Assembly (NCBI GenBank): GCA_029310945.1
Contig: JARJFC010000021.1
Span: 1-64,000, forward strand
Reading direction: 5' to 3'
Length of the DNA: 64,000 bases
DNA from: Leptospira sp. 96542
GTDB lineage: Bacteria > Spirochaetota > Leptospiria > Leptospirales > Leptospiraceae
A model generated the notes under the pieces. The model searched no databases. It was not told the origin of the DNA and was given only the letters and a program-made list of their open reading frames with translations. Of this stretch, positions 23,096 to 33,087 are shown in pieces. A program made the translations under genes and the position numbers. Every line of letters starts with the position of its first letter. Positions within the stretch are counted from its first letter, which is position 1.

Positions 23096-24685
23096 ATGAA
23101 ATTTCGATTCAAAATTTGGAATTTAGCCATATTCCTATGTTTTCCCCTGGGACTGTTTGCCCAAGTTTGGGTGCCCACGGGAACTGAGTCGAGAAGAGCC
23201 TCAGCCTTACAATTTGATGCGGGAGGCAGTACCTTCCAAAAAGATTACTACGGTTATTTTTCACCCAATTTCACTTATAACCATGGACCAAATTTCGGGT
23301 ATTCCTTTTCTCTCCCTGTTAATATCCTTGCGGTCGACAGAGAGCCGTTTCTCGTGGAAGGGAAAACCGGACAAATACGAGAGATGGATTATAACAGTCG
23401 TAATGACTATTCTCGTGTTTTAAATTATATTTCTTACGGAACATACAATGCGCAAGTTCCAGGTAAGGTGACATTCTCAGCATACACTGGTAAGATGATT
23501 GATGGTTATATCGGTCACGGAACAATTGTTAATAAATATCAAAGTTCTTCACGTTTTGATGCTTATAATCCAGGGGTTCAGGCAGATTTAAACACTGATT
23601 ATGTGGGAGTTCAGTATTTTGCAAATTCTGTTGTAAATTTCGAAGTTAATGCTGCTAGACTCTATATCAAACCACTTGCCATTGGAAGGTCGATTTTTTC
23701 GATTCTAAATAAATCGAACGATGTTGCTTATTTGATGAGCCTAAATGGTAATGTTTTGGATGAAGCAGGTAGGATCAGTGTCGAAGAAGAAGCTGGTTCC
23801 GATAATGCAAAAACAAATAAAGACCTATCCAAAAAAGAAATTAGACCAATAGCGAAAGATTCGCGAATGGAACTCGTTGACAATGATCCATGGTACAATC
23901 GTTTGACGATTGGTTATACCCAAGCATGGGATAGGGCAGCGCCAGTACAGATGAGTTATAATACAAATGGATCTCCAACCACGATCAAAAATCAAGATAA
24001 TCCTCAGACAAGTGATATCACCCGTGCATCGATTGAAGGGATAGACATTGAATACAGGTTACTCAACTTACCGTTTGTTGAATTTACTCCGTATATGGAT
24101 TACAATCGTATCAAAGGTTTGGATGGGGCAAAGGGTGCACATTACGGAGCCATTTTTCGTTTGGGTACAAAAGATCTAAACATCATACTCAAACCTGAAT
24201 ACCGACAAATGACTTCCAATTACGCTCCTATGTACTTTGACAGTTTTTATGAAATTGAAAGGTTCCAAACCTTCCCTGTCCGCGCACCACTCAGAACAAA
24301 ATACGAAGACCTTTCCAACCAATCGGGTGCTAAAGTGACAGGTTATTACCATACAATTTATGTTAATTTTTATCATTTGGGTTTTGAATTTGCGGTCGAA
24401 GATTACGGGTTAAAGAACAATAAACGCGTATTTGCTGCTGCTTATATTCCTCTCGGTTCTTCTTTTATGATGTCATTCTATTACACAAAAAAAGGTTACG
24501 ATTCAAATGGAAAAGCCTTTGATATGGATGACAATACCCAAGCTGCAGCAGAAATTTCAAAATCGTTCGGCCCCGTAGTGTTACGTTTGCAAAATTATAG
24601 AAAGTATTATTTGGATGCCAGTGAGAAGTCTTTTCTTTCCATTGATGAAGTCCGATTTTTGGTTTCGGGTGGAATCAGTTTTTAA
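23096..24685 (+). CDS. Putative outer-membrane beta-barrel protein
   Basis: 529 residues with a Sec signal peptide (MKFRFKIWNLAIFLCFPLGLFAQ, cleavage likely after LFA). The mature part is rich in aromatic residues and alternating polar/hydrophobic strands (for example FGYSFSLPVNILAV and YHTIYVNFYHLGFEFAVED) and ends in a phenylalanine (LVSGGISF), the typical C-terminal signature of outer-membrane barrels. No specific family is recognised. It is transcribed divergently from metY across a 158-bp gap. Confidence 0.65.
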   Translation: MKFRFKIWNLAIFLCFPLGLFAQVWVPTGTESRRASALQFDAGGSTFQKDYYGYFSPNFTYNHGPNFGYSFSLPVNILAVDREPFLVEGKTGQIREMDYNSRNDYSRVLNYISYGTYNAQVPGKVTFSAYTGKMIDGYIGHGTIVNKYQSSSRFDAYNPGVQADLNTDYVGVQYFANSVVNFEVNAARLYIKPLAIGRSIFSILNKSNDVAYLMSLNGNVLDEAGRISVEEEAGSDNAKTNKDLSKKEIRPIAKDSRMELVDNDPWYNRLTIGYTQAWDRAAPVQMSYNTNGSPTTIKNQDNPQTSDITRASIEGIDIEYRLLNLPFVEFTPYMDYNRIKGLDGAKGAHYGAIFRLGTKDLNIILKPEYRQMTSNYAPMYFDSFYEIERFQTFPVRAPLRTKYEDLSNQSGAKVTGYYHTIYVNFYHLGFEFAVEDYGLKNNKRVFAAAYIPLGSSFMMSFYYTKKGYDSNGKAFDMDDNTQAAAEISKSFGPVVLRLQNYRKYYLDASEKSFLSIDEVRFLVSGGISF

Positions 24686-24739
24686 TTTTTTGTTTTACCG
24701 CTGATGTTTACTGTACGACTAACAGATTTCTAATATTCT

Positions 24740-25477
24740 TTACTTAGTTTCTGAATTGATAAAACATTGATGTATGAGGGCGTGGTATGCAAATTCAGTC
24801 CTCAGATTGATTTTTCCAAGAGATAGAATGGGAATTTCCATTGTTCTAAAAAATTCTAAGTCGTTATCCAACCAACCAGACTCAGGTCCAAAGAGAAAGT
24901 AAGGTTTTTCGTCTGTAGAAATTTGCGAAATTTTAATTTCTTTCTGTAGAGATTCACCTGACCGGTCCAGTGCATAAATTTGTTTTCCATTCATTGGCAG
25001 ATTTTTTTTCCAATCTCCCGTTTTGAATAATCTCACAGCCACGGGACATATATTCCCTGTTTGTGCATAACCTGATTCTAAATGTAAATCCATCTCTTTG
25101 CCATAGACAGGGGAAGTCCAATATTCTTTGTTTTTTGTTTGAGTGGATTGGAAGGTAACCTCAGAAATTCCATAACAGGCAGTTAAGTGTAAAATTTTTT
25201 TACCAGTCTGAGGTCTTGGTAAAGATAAAAATGTATGAATCGGTACTGTTCTTAATTCTGTTTCCAGTTGTGTTTCTTTCTCTAAAACTATGACCTTATT
25301 ATCAAATTGGCAAATTCGAAATAAAAAATTTCCGACATTCAAGACCACAACCTTTACTGTCTCTCCAATTTGTTTTTTAAGGATGTTTTGTATATGTTGG
25401 AACCGAAGGTCTGTGTTTAAAATTTGAATGTTTTGTTGGTCTATGATTTCACTAGGTTTAATAACAATCCAATTCAA
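24740..25477 (-). CDS. rsmE: RsmE-family 16S rRNA (uracil-1498-N3) methyltransferase
   Basis: 245 residues. An N-terminal PUA-like part (LRFQHIQNILKKQIGETVKVV) precedes a SPOUT/trefoil-knot methyltransferase domain. The knot elements are FLFGPESGWLDNDL and ILSLGKINLRTEFAYHALI, corresponding to the usual GPEGG and LGxRILRTETA motifs. The bases FGPES and KINLRTE differ slightly from consensus but keep the key Arg-Thr-Glu. A zinc-ribbon gene precedes it by 3 bp. Confidence 0.87.
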   Translation of the reverse strand: MNWIVIKPSEIIDQQNIQILNTDLRFQHIQNILKKQIGETVKVVVLNVGNFLFRICQFDNKVIVLEKETQLETELRTVPIHTFLSLPRPQTGKKILHLTACYGISEVTFQSTQTKNKEYWTSPVYGKEMDLHLESGYAQTGNICPVAVRLFKTGDWKKNLPMNGKQIYALDRSGESLQKEIKISQISTDEKPYFLFGPESGWLDNDLEFFRTMEIPILSLGKINLRTEFAYHALIHQCFINSETK

Positions 25478-25480
25478 AGA

Positions 25481-25924
25481 TTAAATCTCGTATGTTGGGG
25501 TTTGGTTTGAATTTAGAGGTTCTTCGGTCGGATTTTCTTCTATTGGACTTGTGCTCGGTGTTTGGACATCGAGTGGTTTTAAATCAGGTTTTCGATTCCA
25601 TTTCCATAGATAAAGTAGAAATATACAAACGAGTAAAATCGGAATGAGGCGAAATTTTTTTAAGTTAGAATTTTGTTTGGATTTTATAAAATCAATGGGT
25701 GCGTAGAGAAGGTCTAGCAAAAGTAAGGAATAACTTTTAAAGCTGGGTTTAAATATGAAGTTGGGCAGAGTTTCTTTTTCGATTTCATACCCATGAACAT
25801 CTTCCGTGTCCTTCTGGAAGGTAAACCTATGGGAACAAACAGGGCATTGTACAAGAATGGTTCCCTGTGACTCAGGGAACCGTAACATTGTAGAACAATT
25901 CGGACATTGTTTGATGAAGTTCAA
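25481..25924 (-). CDS. Small zinc-ribbon membrane protein of unknown function
   Basis: 147 residues. The N-terminus carries a two-knuckle zinc ribbon (CPNCSTMLRFPESQG, then CPVCSHRFTF), the MJ0042-like pattern. One membrane segment follows (FRLIPILLVCIFLLYLW, about residue 92-108), then a Pro/Ser/Thr-rich tail (TPSTSPIEENPTEEP). It is coupled with rsmE (3-bp gap) and preceded by a secreted-protein gene. The function is not recognised. Confidence 0.6.
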   Translation of the reverse strand: MNFIKQCPNCSTMLRFPESQGTILVQCPVCSHRFTFQKDTEDVHGYEIEKETLPNFIFKPSFKSYSLLLLDLLYAPIDFIKSKQNSNLKKFRLIPILLVCIFLLYLWKWNRKPDLKPLDVQTPSTSPIEENPTEEPLNSNQTPTYEI

Positions 25925-25943
25925 ATTTGAACCTCTAAAGGAT

Positions 25944-26789
<846 letters not shown>

Positions 26790-26820
26790 CTATAAAGGTT
26801 AAAATTGAGGATACCTGAGA

Positions 26821-26835
26821 ACGACCACTGGTCGT
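26821..26835. promoter_or_regulatory. Short perfect palindrome upstream of the secreted-protein gene
   Basis: ACGACC-ACT-GGTCGT, a 6-bp inverted repeat 44 bp upstream of the 26777 start, between that gene and the AAA ATPase end (26901). It could be an operator or a weak transcript end. No T-run follows on either strand. Confidence 0.3.
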
Positions 26836-26900
26836 AAAGAATTATCCTGTAAAAATTATCGGTATTTGCTTCGGAAGATTGAATCCAATAATCGAGGATT

Positions 26901-28151
26901 TTAGCGTTTCCACCCAAAATCAGAAAAAGATTCCAGATAAAACGATAAATCGGGAATTTCGATCGGTTTTGCCTCTCCCAAACACTCTGTCACATACCGG
27001 CGCTCCACAAAATCGCAGAAATCTTTCAAATTCCTTCCAGAAGCGCCGACGAGGAGTTTTGCAATCTCTTCCCGTTCGGATTCTCCTAAATGTTTTGCAT
27101 AGCCTGCGAGGATTTTTGTTCTCTCTCTGTCATTCGGCAAGGGAAAAAAAATCTTTCTGTCGAAACGTGAAAGCAAAGCCGGATCCAAATCGTTCTTTCT
27201 GTTCGTGGCGCCAATGGTGATGGTCCCAGTTTTTTCTGCAAATCCATCCAATTTTCGGAGTAGGACGCTGAGTAGGTTGCGGGTCGCCTCAAAAAGTCCG
27301 TCTTCTCTCGAAGTGGCCAGTGAATCGATTTCATCCAAAAACAACATGGATTTGGGGTAGAGAGCGGCCGCATCAAAGACCATGGCCAGATTTTGGGAAG
27401 ATTCTCCATAATACTTACTGAGTATGGATTCGATTGGTACGTACACCATTGGAACCCCACAGAGCTGGGAGACTACTTTTGCCATACTGGTTTTTCCCAC
27501 TCCAGGTTCTCCCTCAAACAATACGGCACGGGGGAGGATGCTCGTTTGTTTTGTGCGTGTTTTGGCAGTGATTTCAAAAAAAGGTTCTGGATGGAGGATT
27601 GGTAAAACCAAACTTTCCATGATCTGCGCTTTGACAGAATCGTAACCAAATACTGTATCAAACCCAGAAGCATTGCCTTTTGCTTTTTCCAAATGGGGCT
27701 CATAGACTTCGGCACCGAGAGATGTGAGTATGGAGCTTGGGTCTTTTGTCCCTGACCCGGCGGAGCGAAAGTATTGTACTAGAGCGAGTATGGCTTGGAT
27801 TTCCTTTGTCGTGAGATCTCCATGTTTGGCAACTTCGACTTTTAGTCTGGATTTAAAGGAAAACCGAAACCGAATTTTGGACGAAAGATTTTTAGTTGGT
27901 TCAAACAGATTTTCATTCAATGCTTGCAAACTCAAATATCCATCTTCAAAATTATAGATGCGGAAATTTTCGATGTAGTTTCGAATGATGCCCAGGGAGT
28001 CATAAATTCGGTCTTTGCCGGCACCGTCGGATTGAAATCGGAAGATGAGTTCCTCTTTTTCTACGAGGAATTGGTAACCACCGTCTTTTAGTTCCGATTC
28101 AAATAGTTCTTTTGCTTTAAAAAAATCCAGAGTCTGTGCCTGGTTTGACAT
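26901..28151 (-). CDS. AAA-family ATPase
   Basis: 416 residues from ATG 28149-28151 (MSNQAQTLDFFKAKELF). A longer frame from TTG 28235 exists, but it adds a non-conserved leader abutting the divergent fliN start. The N-terminal roughly 165 residues are unrecognised. The AAA module has Walker A GEPGVGKTS (214-222), Walker B MLFLDEIDS (269-277), the sensor/arginine-finger region GATNRKNDLDPALLSRFDRKI and a C-terminal lid. It resembles FtsH/Vps4-class single-AAA remodelers but has no protease motif. The substrate is unknown. Divergent from fliN. Confidence 0.8.
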   Translation of the reverse strand: MSNQAQTLDFFKAKELFESELKDGGYQFLVEKEELIFRFQSDGAGKDRIYDSLGIIRNYIENFRIYNFEDGYLSLQALNENLFEPTKNLSSKIRFRFSFKSRLKVEVAKHGDLTTKEIQAILALVQYFRSAGSGTKDPSSILTSLGAEVYEPHLEKAKGNASGFDTVFGYDSVKAQIMESLVLPILHPEPFFEITAKTRTKQTSILPRAVLFEGEPGVGKTSMAKVVSQLCGVPMVYVPIESILSKYYGESSQNLAMVFDAAALYPKSMLFLDEIDSLATSREDGLFEATRNLLSVLLRKLDGFAEKTGTITIGATNRKNDLDPALLSRFDRKIFFPLPNDRERTKILAGYAKHLGESEREEIAKLLVGASGRNLKDFCDFVERRYVTECLGEAKPIEIPDLSFYLESFSDFGWKR

Positions 28152-28235
28152 AAAGAACAAAATGTGGAAGATTCCCTTTTTTTTCAAGGAAGGATTTTTA
28201 TTTCCTCCGACGAATAAACAAAAGAGGTTGTTCAA

Positions 28236-28748
28236 ATGGGTGAGGGTTCACTTTCGCAAGAAGATATAGATGCACTGCTTGGCGGATTCAGTGGGGGCAC
28301 GCCGGCTGCAGGCGGTTCTGGTGGAGGAGGGTTGGATGATTTGGATGCCCTTGTTGGTGGTGGTGCAGGCGGGGATTCAGGACCTTCCTTTGCTGATATA
28401 GCGGCTGCCCTTGGACCAAGCTCCACACCATCTCCCGCTAAATCACAAGGCAAAGGCCAGTCAAATCTGGGGAGCAATACGGCCAACCTCAACCTTTTAC
28501 TTGATGTAACCCTCCAGTTGACCATTGAATTGGGTCGAACCACAATGTACATCAAGGATGTTTTGCAACTCACGGAAGGAACTGTTGTCGAACTCGATAA
28601 AAATGTGGGTGAGGAATTGGACATCCTCGCCAACGGAAAATTAGTGGGGCGCGGAAAACTCATTGTTTTGGATGATTATTATGGAATCCAGATCACAAAC
28701 ATTGTGGATCCGATGGAACGTTTGGGTGGAGCACCGGCTTTTATTTAA
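28236..28748 (+). CDS. fliN: FliN flagellar motor switch protein with a FliM-like N-terminal motif
   Basis: 170 residues. The C-terminal SpoA/FliN domain (LLLDVTLQLTIELGRTTMYIKDVLQL, then GTVVELDKNVGEELDILANG and IVDPMERL) is classical. The N-terminal roughly 75 residues are Gly/Ala/Pro/Ser-rich and start with SLSQEDIDALLGGF, the peptide that in FliM and FliY binds phosphorylated CheY. No CheC-like phosphatase domain is present, so it is FliN rather than full FliY. GAGG ribosome site 6 bases before ATG 28236. RidA follows. Confidence 0.92.
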   Translation: MGEGSLSQEDIDALLGGFSGGTPAAGGSGGGGLDDLDALVGGGAGGDSGPSFADIAAALGPSSTPSPAKSQGKGQSNLGSNTANLNLLLDVTLQLTIELGRTTMYIKDVLQLTEGTVVELDKNVGEELDILANGKLVGRGKLIVLDDYYGIQITNIVDPMERLGGAPAFI

Positions 28749-28774
28749 TAGAGTGAATTTTTAGTAAGGATCGA

Positions 28775-29233
28775 ATGGATATACAAAAACGCGTTGCTGA
28801 GCTCGGACTGAGCTTGTATGAGCCACCCAAACCTGGTGGCAATTATCTAAGTGTCAATGTTCGTGGGAACATTGTGTACGTGGCCATCCAAACTCCGAAA
28901 AAAAACGGTGAGTTTTTATACCAAGGTAGAATTGGTTTGGATGTTTCAGAAGAGGATGCCTATTTGGGAATGCAACTTTGTGCTTTGAATGTTGTCTCAC
29001 AAATCCACCACCATATTGGTTTCGAAAAAATTTTGGGCATGAACCATATGGATGCTTATTTCCAAGCGATTCCCAGTTTTGAAAATGGTCCAAAGATTGT
29101 GGATGGAGCTTCCAATCTTTTTGTGGATGTACTCGGCGAAAGTGGAAGGCACACCCGTGCCATCTTTGGTGTTGAAAGCCTTCCTAAAAATCTTTCTGTT
29201 GCCATCACCTGTACATTCACATTGAAATCCTAA
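28775..29233 (+). CDS. RidA/YjgF-family protein
   Basis: 152 residues of the YjgF/YER057c/UK114 fold. The reading SLYEPPKPGGNYLSVNVRGNIVYVAIQTP matches the N-terminal part of the family, with DAYLGMQLCALNVVSQIHHHIG and SGRHTRAIFGVESLPKNLSVAITCTFTL at the C-terminus. The SGRHTR-type arginine is the position that in RidA deaminates reactive enamines, but activity must be tested. Many family members are called endoribonuclease L-PSP. It lies 26 bp after fliN, probably in the same transcript. Confidence 0.8.
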   Translation: MDIQKRVAELGLSLYEPPKPGGNYLSVNVRGNIVYVAIQTPKKNGEFLYQGRIGLDVSEEDAYLGMQLCALNVVSQIHHHIGFEKILGMNHMDAYFQAIPSFENGPKIVDGASNLFVDVLGESGRHTRAIFGVESLPKNLSVAITCTFTLKS

Positions 29234-29298
29234 GTTTATAAACTTAGAAAAAAATGATATAAGATTCGAACCTTCCAATCCTCGGGACTTGTGTACCA

Positions 29299-30501
29299 TT
29301 GAAAGATAAAATTGCGAAACTAGGTATTTTTACTGCTACACAAACTGTTTACCAAATTGGGACAGTTCTTTTGATGGCGGTGAGTGTACTCGCTGGGCAA
29401 ACCATTGCAAATCAAATTGAGTTTGCTTCGCTTCCGTTATCACTTGTTATACTCGGAACTCTCATTGGTCTTTTTCCTGCCTCTCAATGGATGCAAAAAT
29501 TTGGGAGAAAGAACGGACTTTTTCTCGGTTCAGCGTTTGGAGTTTTGGGTGCGTTTTTATCCTTTGAAGGTCTGGTTTCAAAAAATTTTGCATTCTTTTG
29601 TATCGGGCATTTATTTTTTGGATTCCACCAATCTTTTTTGCAATATCTGCGTTTTGTGGCCATGGAATCCGTAGCGAAGGAAGAACGAGCCAGTGCCCTT
29701 TCGTGGATCCTTGTTGCGGGTATTCCCGCTGCTTTTTTAGGACCACTCGCTGGGTTTTTTGGAAAGAATTTATTTACGGATCAGTTATTTGCTGGATCCT
29801 ATTTGTTACTTGTTGTTGCCATTACAATCCAGTTTGTATTGATTTACTTTTTACCGAATCCGAAACCACAACAAAAACAGGAAAGTATCGAAATCGAAAA
29901 TTTCGAATTTCGTCCTTTTTCATACCATATCAAAAATCCTGGATTGTGGCTAGCCGTGATTTCGAGTAGTTTTGGTTTTGCACTTATGGTCATGCTGATG
30001 TCTGCCGTTCCTGTGGCCATGAAATCCCATGGGCATACAATGCATGATTCAACATTGGTTTTGCAATGGCATGTACTTGGGATGTACATTCCTTCCTTTT
30101 TCTCTGGAGGTTTGGTCAAACGTTTTGGCTCGCCTTTGCTGATTTTATTTGGTACCATCATTCTTATGGCCGAGGTTTTTGCAGCTCTAATGGGAACTGG
30201 TTTCCTTCCATTTTCTGTAGCCCTTGTTTTACTTGGCATCGGTTGGAATTTTATGTTTGTGGGTGGGACGAACTTACTCGTAGAACAATACAATGCCATT
30301 GAAAAAAATACAATCCAAGCAATTAATGATTCTTCTGTTTATTTGCTTGCTACAATTTCAACTTATGGCGCTGGGTTTCTCGAAGTAAAAATTGGTTGGC
30401 AAAATTTAAATTTAGTTTCTTTGCCTTTTTTAGTTTTTGTATTTTTACTTTCCCTTGTTTACCAAATTCGTACGCAAAAAAAAAAATCCAAAGATAGCTA
30501 A
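29299..30501 (+). CDS. MFS-type transporter
   Basis: 400 residues, very hydrophobic, with about twelve predicted membrane spans starting at TATQTVYQIGTVLLMAVSVLAG. The motif MQKFGRKNGLFLGSAFGVLGA matches the loop 2-3 signature (G-x-x-x-D/N-R-x-G-R-K region) of the major facilitator superfamily. The central cytoplasmic loop is charged (PNPKPQQKQESIEIENFEF). Substrate unknown. The start is a TTG at 29299. The gene ends at a hairpin facing the SPFH genes. Confidence 0.8.
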   Translation: MKDKIAKLGIFTATQTVYQIGTVLLMAVSVLAGQTIANQIEFASLPLSLVILGTLIGLFPASQWMQKFGRKNGLFLGSAFGVLGAFLSFEGLVSKNFAFFCIGHLFFGFHQSFLQYLRFVAMESVAKEERASALSWILVAGIPAAFLGPLAGFFGKNLFTDQLFAGSYLLLVVAITIQFVLIYFLPNPKPQQKQESIEIENFEFRPFSYHIKNPGLWLAVISSSFGFALMVMLMSAVPVAMKSHGHTMHDSTLVLQWHVLGMYIPSFFSGGLVKRFGSPLLILFGTIILMAEVFAALMGTGFLPFSVALVLLGIGWNFMFVGGTNLLVEQYNAIEKNTIQAINDSSVYLLATISTYGAGFLEVKIGWQNLNLVSLPFLVFVFLLSLVYQIRTQKKKSKDS

Positions 30502-30563
30502 TACCCCAATTTTCTGACAACCCAGGTGAGGACAAAACGAAGTTTTTGATTGTTAAAACTAAC

Positions 30564-30586
30564 CTCCGGTAGGATTACCACCGGAG
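30564..30586. terminator. Hairpin between converging MFS and SPFH genes
   Basis: CTCCGGT (30564-30570) pairs with ACCGGAG (30580-30586) around a 9-base loop. It sits in the 99-bp gap between the ends of the two convergent transcripts. A T-run is weak, so the termination strength is uncertain. Confidence 0.45.
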
Positions 30587-30600
30587 TCGCCTCATAAAAA

Positions 30601-31521
30601 TTAAGCTTTTGGCTTTTTTGTTTCTGTTAGGTTGGCAATGAGTGTTGGCAGGTTCATCACATCCGCTGGGATGAGGATTTCTGTACTCTCTTTGGCAACA
30701 TGGAGAAAGTTTTGGATGAAAGCCTTTGTGATCTGGAGTTTGATCGCAGAGGCACCACCTTGGTCCGCAATAGAACCAGCAATGGACTCGATTCCTTTCG
30801 CAGTGGCGCCTGCCAATGCTTCAATTTCAGTGGCCTTTCCTTCCGCAGAGTTAATCCTACGCTGTTTTTCCCCTTCCGACTTATTGATGGCTTCTTCCTT
30901 AAAACCAAGGGAACGGTTGATCCTTGAATCCCTTTCTCCTTCGGAAAGTAAAACTTGTGAACGTTTGCTGATTTGTGCCTTTTTTTCTTTTTCCATGGCA
31001 TCTAACACCGATTTGGGTGGAACGATGTTTAAAATTTCATACCGATTCACTTTGATACCCCAAGGTTCGGATGCTTGGTCAATGGCTGTGACAATTGTGG
31101 AGTTAATCAGGTCTTTTTCTCCAATTGTTTTGTCGAGTTCCATAGTTCCAATCACAGAGCGCATTGTGGTTTGTGCCAATTGGATTGAGGCAAATCGATA
31201 ATCTTCGATTCCGTAAGAGGCACGTACTGGATCAATGATTTTTAAATAGATGACCCCATCTACTTTCACCTGCACGTTGTCATGCGTGATGCAAATTTGA
31301 GGTTGTACATCAATCGCCTGCTCTTTTAGGGTATGGTAGTACGCATCGCGGTCGAGGAAGGGAATTAAAATATGAAACCCTGCACGCAAACTCCTCGAAT
31401 ACTTACCCAATCGTTCTACAATGAGAACGTCCTGCGCTGGAATGATGCGGATGCAACGAAAGAGTTTGAATAAAAAATAAAATACAACGATGGCCCAAAA
31501 GCCCAAATATACAAATTCCAT
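30601..31521 (-). CDS. SPFH/band-7 (stomatin-like) membrane protein, copy 1
   Basis: 306 residues starting at ATG 31519-31521 with a strong AGGAG ribosome site; an upstream extension is not supported. One N-terminal membrane anchor (FVYLGFWAIVVFYFLFKLF), then the SPFH core with VERLGKYSRSLRAGFHILIPF and SYGIEDYRFASIQLAQTTMRSVIG, then a coiled-coil stretch (about 200-270) ending ALAGATAKGIESIAG. Such proteins scaffold membrane microdomains and proteases. It forms a run of SPFH (31523), this gene and upstream NfeD. Its paralogue has exactly the same length. Confidence 0.9.
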   Translation of the reverse strand: MEFVYLGFWAIVVFYFLFKLFRCIRIIPAQDVLIVERLGKYSRSLRAGFHILIPFLDRDAYYHTLKEQAIDVQPQICITHDNVQVKVDGVIYLKIIDPVRASYGIEDYRFASIQLAQTTMRSVIGTMELDKTIGEKDLINSTIVTAIDQASEPWGIKVNRYEILNIVPPKSVLDAMEKEKKAQISKRSQVLLSEGERDSRINRSLGFKEEAINKSEGEKQRRINSAEGKATEIEALAGATAKGIESIAGSIADQGGASAIKLQITKAFIQNFLHVAKESTEILIPADVMNLPTLIANLTETKKPKA

Positions 31522-31522
31522 T

Positions 31523-32443
31523 TTATTCTCCTGTTTGTGGGATTTTGGTTGTGATACGAGATAGCCCTTCGAAAACGCCACCAATATTGGCAAGGTTTTC
31601 TGGAACCACTGTGGTTTTGGAAGTTTTGAGGATATGACCCAAAGCATCCAAGTATTCTTGTGTGATTTGTAAACTCACAGCTTCTTTTCCACCTTTTTTG
31701 CTGATGGCTTCGGAGATCATTTGTAAACCTTTGGCCGTTGCGCTGGATACGAGTTCAATTTCTTTGGCTCGTCCATCCGCTTCGTTCACAAGTCGGATTT
31801 TTTCCCCTTCGGAAATATTGATGGATTCTTGCCTTTCCCCCACAGATTTATTGATGAGTGATTCCTTTTCCCCTTGCGAGATTGTGATCTCAGCACGGCG
31901 TTCCCTTTCTGATTTCATTTGGTTTTCCATCTCAAGGAGAATCTGTTTGGGTGGGGTGATGTTTCTAATTTCATACCTTGTCACTTTGATGCCCCAAGGG
32001 TCTGTGGCGCGGTCAATATTGGAAACAACATTGGAATTGATTTCGTCTCGTTCGGAGAGTAGGTTGTCTAAAATTAATTTCCCAATTTCGGAACGGAGAG
32101 TGGTTTGTGCCAGTTGGGAAGTTGCCAACATAAAGTTGTCGATTCCGTAGGAAGCCTTTTCACTATCCACTACCTTCATATAAAGTACCCCATCCACTTC
32201 CACGGATACGTTGTCTTTCGTGATACAAACCTGTGGGTCAATGTCTATGGTTTGTTCTTTTAAATTTTGTCTGTAGCGGATTTGGTCAACGAAGGGAATC
32301 ATAAAATAAAACCCTGGTTTGAGTGCTCCTTGTAGTACTCCTAACCTTTCTTTGATGTATTCGCTCTGTTCTGGAACGACGATGATTGTTTTTTTGATGA
32401 TATAAATTATTACCAAAAATACGATGATGGCTGTTGCGCCCAT
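31523..32443 (-). CDS. SPFH/band-7 (stomatin-like) membrane protein, copy 2
   Basis: 306 residues, paralogous to the neighbour at 30601. N-terminal TM (IIVFLVIIYIIKKTIIVV), core motif VPEQSEYIKERLGVLQGALKPGFYFMIPF and QLAQTTLRSEIGKLILDNLLSERDEIN, then the helical flotillin-like tail. A GGGAGG ribosome site precedes ATG 32443. The gap to the next paralogue is 1 bp and to NfeD 83 bp, so all three form one operon. Band-7/NfeD pairs are known to work together at membranes. Confidence 0.9.
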   Translation of the reverse strand: MGATAIIVFLVIIYIIKKTIIVVPEQSEYIKERLGVLQGALKPGFYFMIPFVDQIRYRQNLKEQTIDIDPQVCITKDNVSVEVDGVLYMKVVDSEKASYGIDNFMLATSQLAQTTLRSEIGKLILDNLLSERDEINSNVVSNIDRATDPWGIKVTRYEIRNITPPKQILLEMENQMKSERERRAEITISQGEKESLINKSVGERQESINISEGEKIRLVNEADGRAKEIELVSSATAKGLQMISEAISKKGGKEAVSLQITQEYLDALGHILKTSKTTVVPENLANIGGVFEGLSRITTKIPQTGE

Positions 32444-32526
32444 TTGGATCCTCCCTTTTACGGCCTCTTAAGATACAAGGTGAGCCCAAATGGAAAAGGG
32501 TTTTTTTTATTTAATTCGTTTTTTTT

Positions 32527-32982
32527 CTAAGAATTTACGAGTTCCACAGTGAAGGTGAGGTTTGTGCGGGATAGAATTCGAACGTAACTCCCTTTCGGGA
32601 TTTTTTCATTCAATGAAATGGCGTCCCAAACCGTACCTTGGAAACGAATTTTTCCACCCAGAGTTTCCACAAGGATGTCTACTTCAACGGGTACAATCTG
32701 CCCAATGTAGTCTTCCTTAACATAGGGATCCACACTCGATTCGGATTTAAAAAACTTTTTGATTGCGGCACCACCCACAAGTAATGAGATAAAACTCGTA
32801 AAAACCCAAACAATGATTTGTGTATAAAATTCCATATGGATGAGGCGAGAGGCAATCCCCGTAATGACGGCACCGATTCCCAAAAACATAACAAAAGTTC
32901 CTGGCAATAAAAACTCAGAAACAAGGAGAAAAATTCCTAAAACAATCCAAACATAGGGTGCATTTGCAAAAATAAAATCCAA
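32527..32982 (-). CDS. NfeD-family membrane protein (short form)
   Basis: 151 residues. Two or three membrane helices (IVLGIFLLVSEFLLPGTFVMFLGIGAVITG and IIVWVFTSFISLLVGGAAI) are followed by a C-terminal OB-fold domain (YIGQIVPVEVDILVETLGGKIRFQGTVWDA) typical of NfeD1b proteins without the protease part. The start is a TTG at 32980-32982 with a GGAG ribosome site. It is the first gene of an operon with the two SPFH proteins, its usual partners. Confidence 0.88.
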   Translation of the reverse strand: MDFIFANAPYVWIVLGIFLLVSEFLLPGTFVMFLGIGAVITGIASRLIHMEFYTQIIVWVFTSFISLLVGGAAIKKFFKSESSVDPYVKEDYIGQIVPVEVDILVETLGGKIRFQGTVWDAISLNEKIPKGSYVRILSRTNLTFTVELVNS

Positions 32983-33087
32983 TGGGAATCACTCCAATAC
33001 TTGGCTCTAAGAAACGTGTGATCCTATGTATTGGCAAGAAAAATAATACTTTGAATCCTGGGGTTTGACCGGGATATTGTAATTTGC

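Noticed and set aside
28232..28663. 143-codon ORF antisense to fliN
   Set aside because: It is a Pro/Ser-rich shadow of the Gly/Ala-rich FliN linker.
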